Shown here: positions 24,495 to 24,571 of the stretch, piece after piece
How the letters are laid out: the number at the start of each line of letters is the position of its first letter
Numbering within the stretch: position 1 is the stretch's first letter
Assembly (NCBI GenBank): GCA_030950835.1
Contig: JAUZQU010000020.1
Coordinates: forward strand, 1-24,571
DNA: 24,571 bases
DNA from: Mariprofundaceae bacterium
GTDB taxonomy: Bacteria; Pseudomonadota; Zetaproteobacteria; Mariprofundales; Mariprofundaceae
Reading direction: 5' to 3'
Translations under genes and position numbers: made by a program
Notes under the pieces: model-generated
The model's input: the letters and a program-made list of their open reading frames with translations, nothing else
The model's database searches: none
What the model was told of the DNA's origin: nothing

Positions 24495-24571
24495 ATGAAA
24501 ATATTACGTTCTTTTAGTGCTGCTACCCAAGAAGACTTGGCAAATTGTGCTATCACGATTGGTAATTTTGA
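24495..24571 (+). CDS. ribF: RibF, bifunctional riboflavin kinase/FAD synthetase (5' fragment)
   Basis: Only 25 codons lie in the window. The peptide MKILRSFSAATQEDLANCAI ends in TIGNF, with D as the likely next residue. This is the start of the FAD synthetase nucleotidyltransferase domain (typically TIGNFDGxHxGH). RibF phosphorylates riboflavin to FMN and adenylates it to FAD. No strong ribosome site is seen before ATG 24495. The identification rests on a short segment and should be confirmed in the adjoining sequence. Confidence 0.75.
   Translation, partial: MKILRSFSAATQEDLANCAITIGNF

Noticed and set aside
1..24571. CRISPR arrays, tRNA/rRNA genes, insertion sequences, prophage or defence genes
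   Set aside because: No regularly spaced repeats, cloverleaf segments, transposase or integrase motifs, or known defence domains were seen; the window is core chromosomal content.

Overview
The window reads as a stretch of chromosome from a Gram-negative proteobacterium, moderately AT-rich and densely packed. Outer-membrane and periplasmic genes (Wzz, BamB, YfgM, DsbA/DsbB) and SspA, RatA and HrpA point to Proteobacteria. MnmA is of the NPCxxCN kind usual outside the Gamma/Betaproteobacteria, and ThiI lacks the rhodanese domain typical of enteric ThiI. This mixture would fit a Zetaproteobacterium or an early-branching gammaproteobacterium. That placement is inference from family recall; no phylogeny was run.

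Layout. Positions 1-2864 (minus strand) are the start of a surface-polysaccharide operon: wzz-type chain-length regulator, UDP-HexNAc 6-dehydrogenase, then a WlbA/WbpB-type dehydrogenase that runs off the left edge. This order suggests synthesis of a 2,3-diamino-2,3-dideoxyuronic acid sugar. A strong terminator at 3033-3062 separates it from a comEA-like exported HhH protein, the giant RNA helicase HrpA, a VOC-fold protein and an FMN reductase-like protein (all minus). Ribosomal protein S21 (rpsU, minus, with its own terminator) is divergent from murJ (plus). murJ converges on mnmA (minus), sharing the four bases TTAA. sspA (minus) lies upstream of mnmA with a terminator between them.

From about 12385 to the right edge everything is on the plus strand and tightly spaced: yfgM, bamB, der, ratA, thiI, a fieF-like cation exporter, an rhlB-like helicase, tyrS, dsbB, a dsbA-like thioredoxin-fold protein, pmbA (tldE), a PfkB-family sugar/adenosine kinase, and the first 25 codons of ribF. 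No terminator was seen inside this 12-kb run, and many junctions overlap or are 1-16 nt apart.

How the genes relate. yfgM-bamB-der is the classical proteobacterial synteny (inner-membrane translocon helper, outer-membrane protein assembly, ribosome maturation). mnmA and thiI are both tRNA U-thiolation enzymes, dsbB and dsbA-like form a disulfide-oxidation pair, and murJ and wzz serve the envelope.

I found no convincing new defence, mobile or biosynthetic system: no CRISPR, tRNA, rRNA, IS element or phage gene was seen. The items worth checking are smaller: a BamB with no cysteine at all (so not a lipoprotein), a hexamer tandem repeat inside wzz, operator-like palindromes before hrpA and yfgM, and a repeat-bearing N-terminal extension on MnmA.
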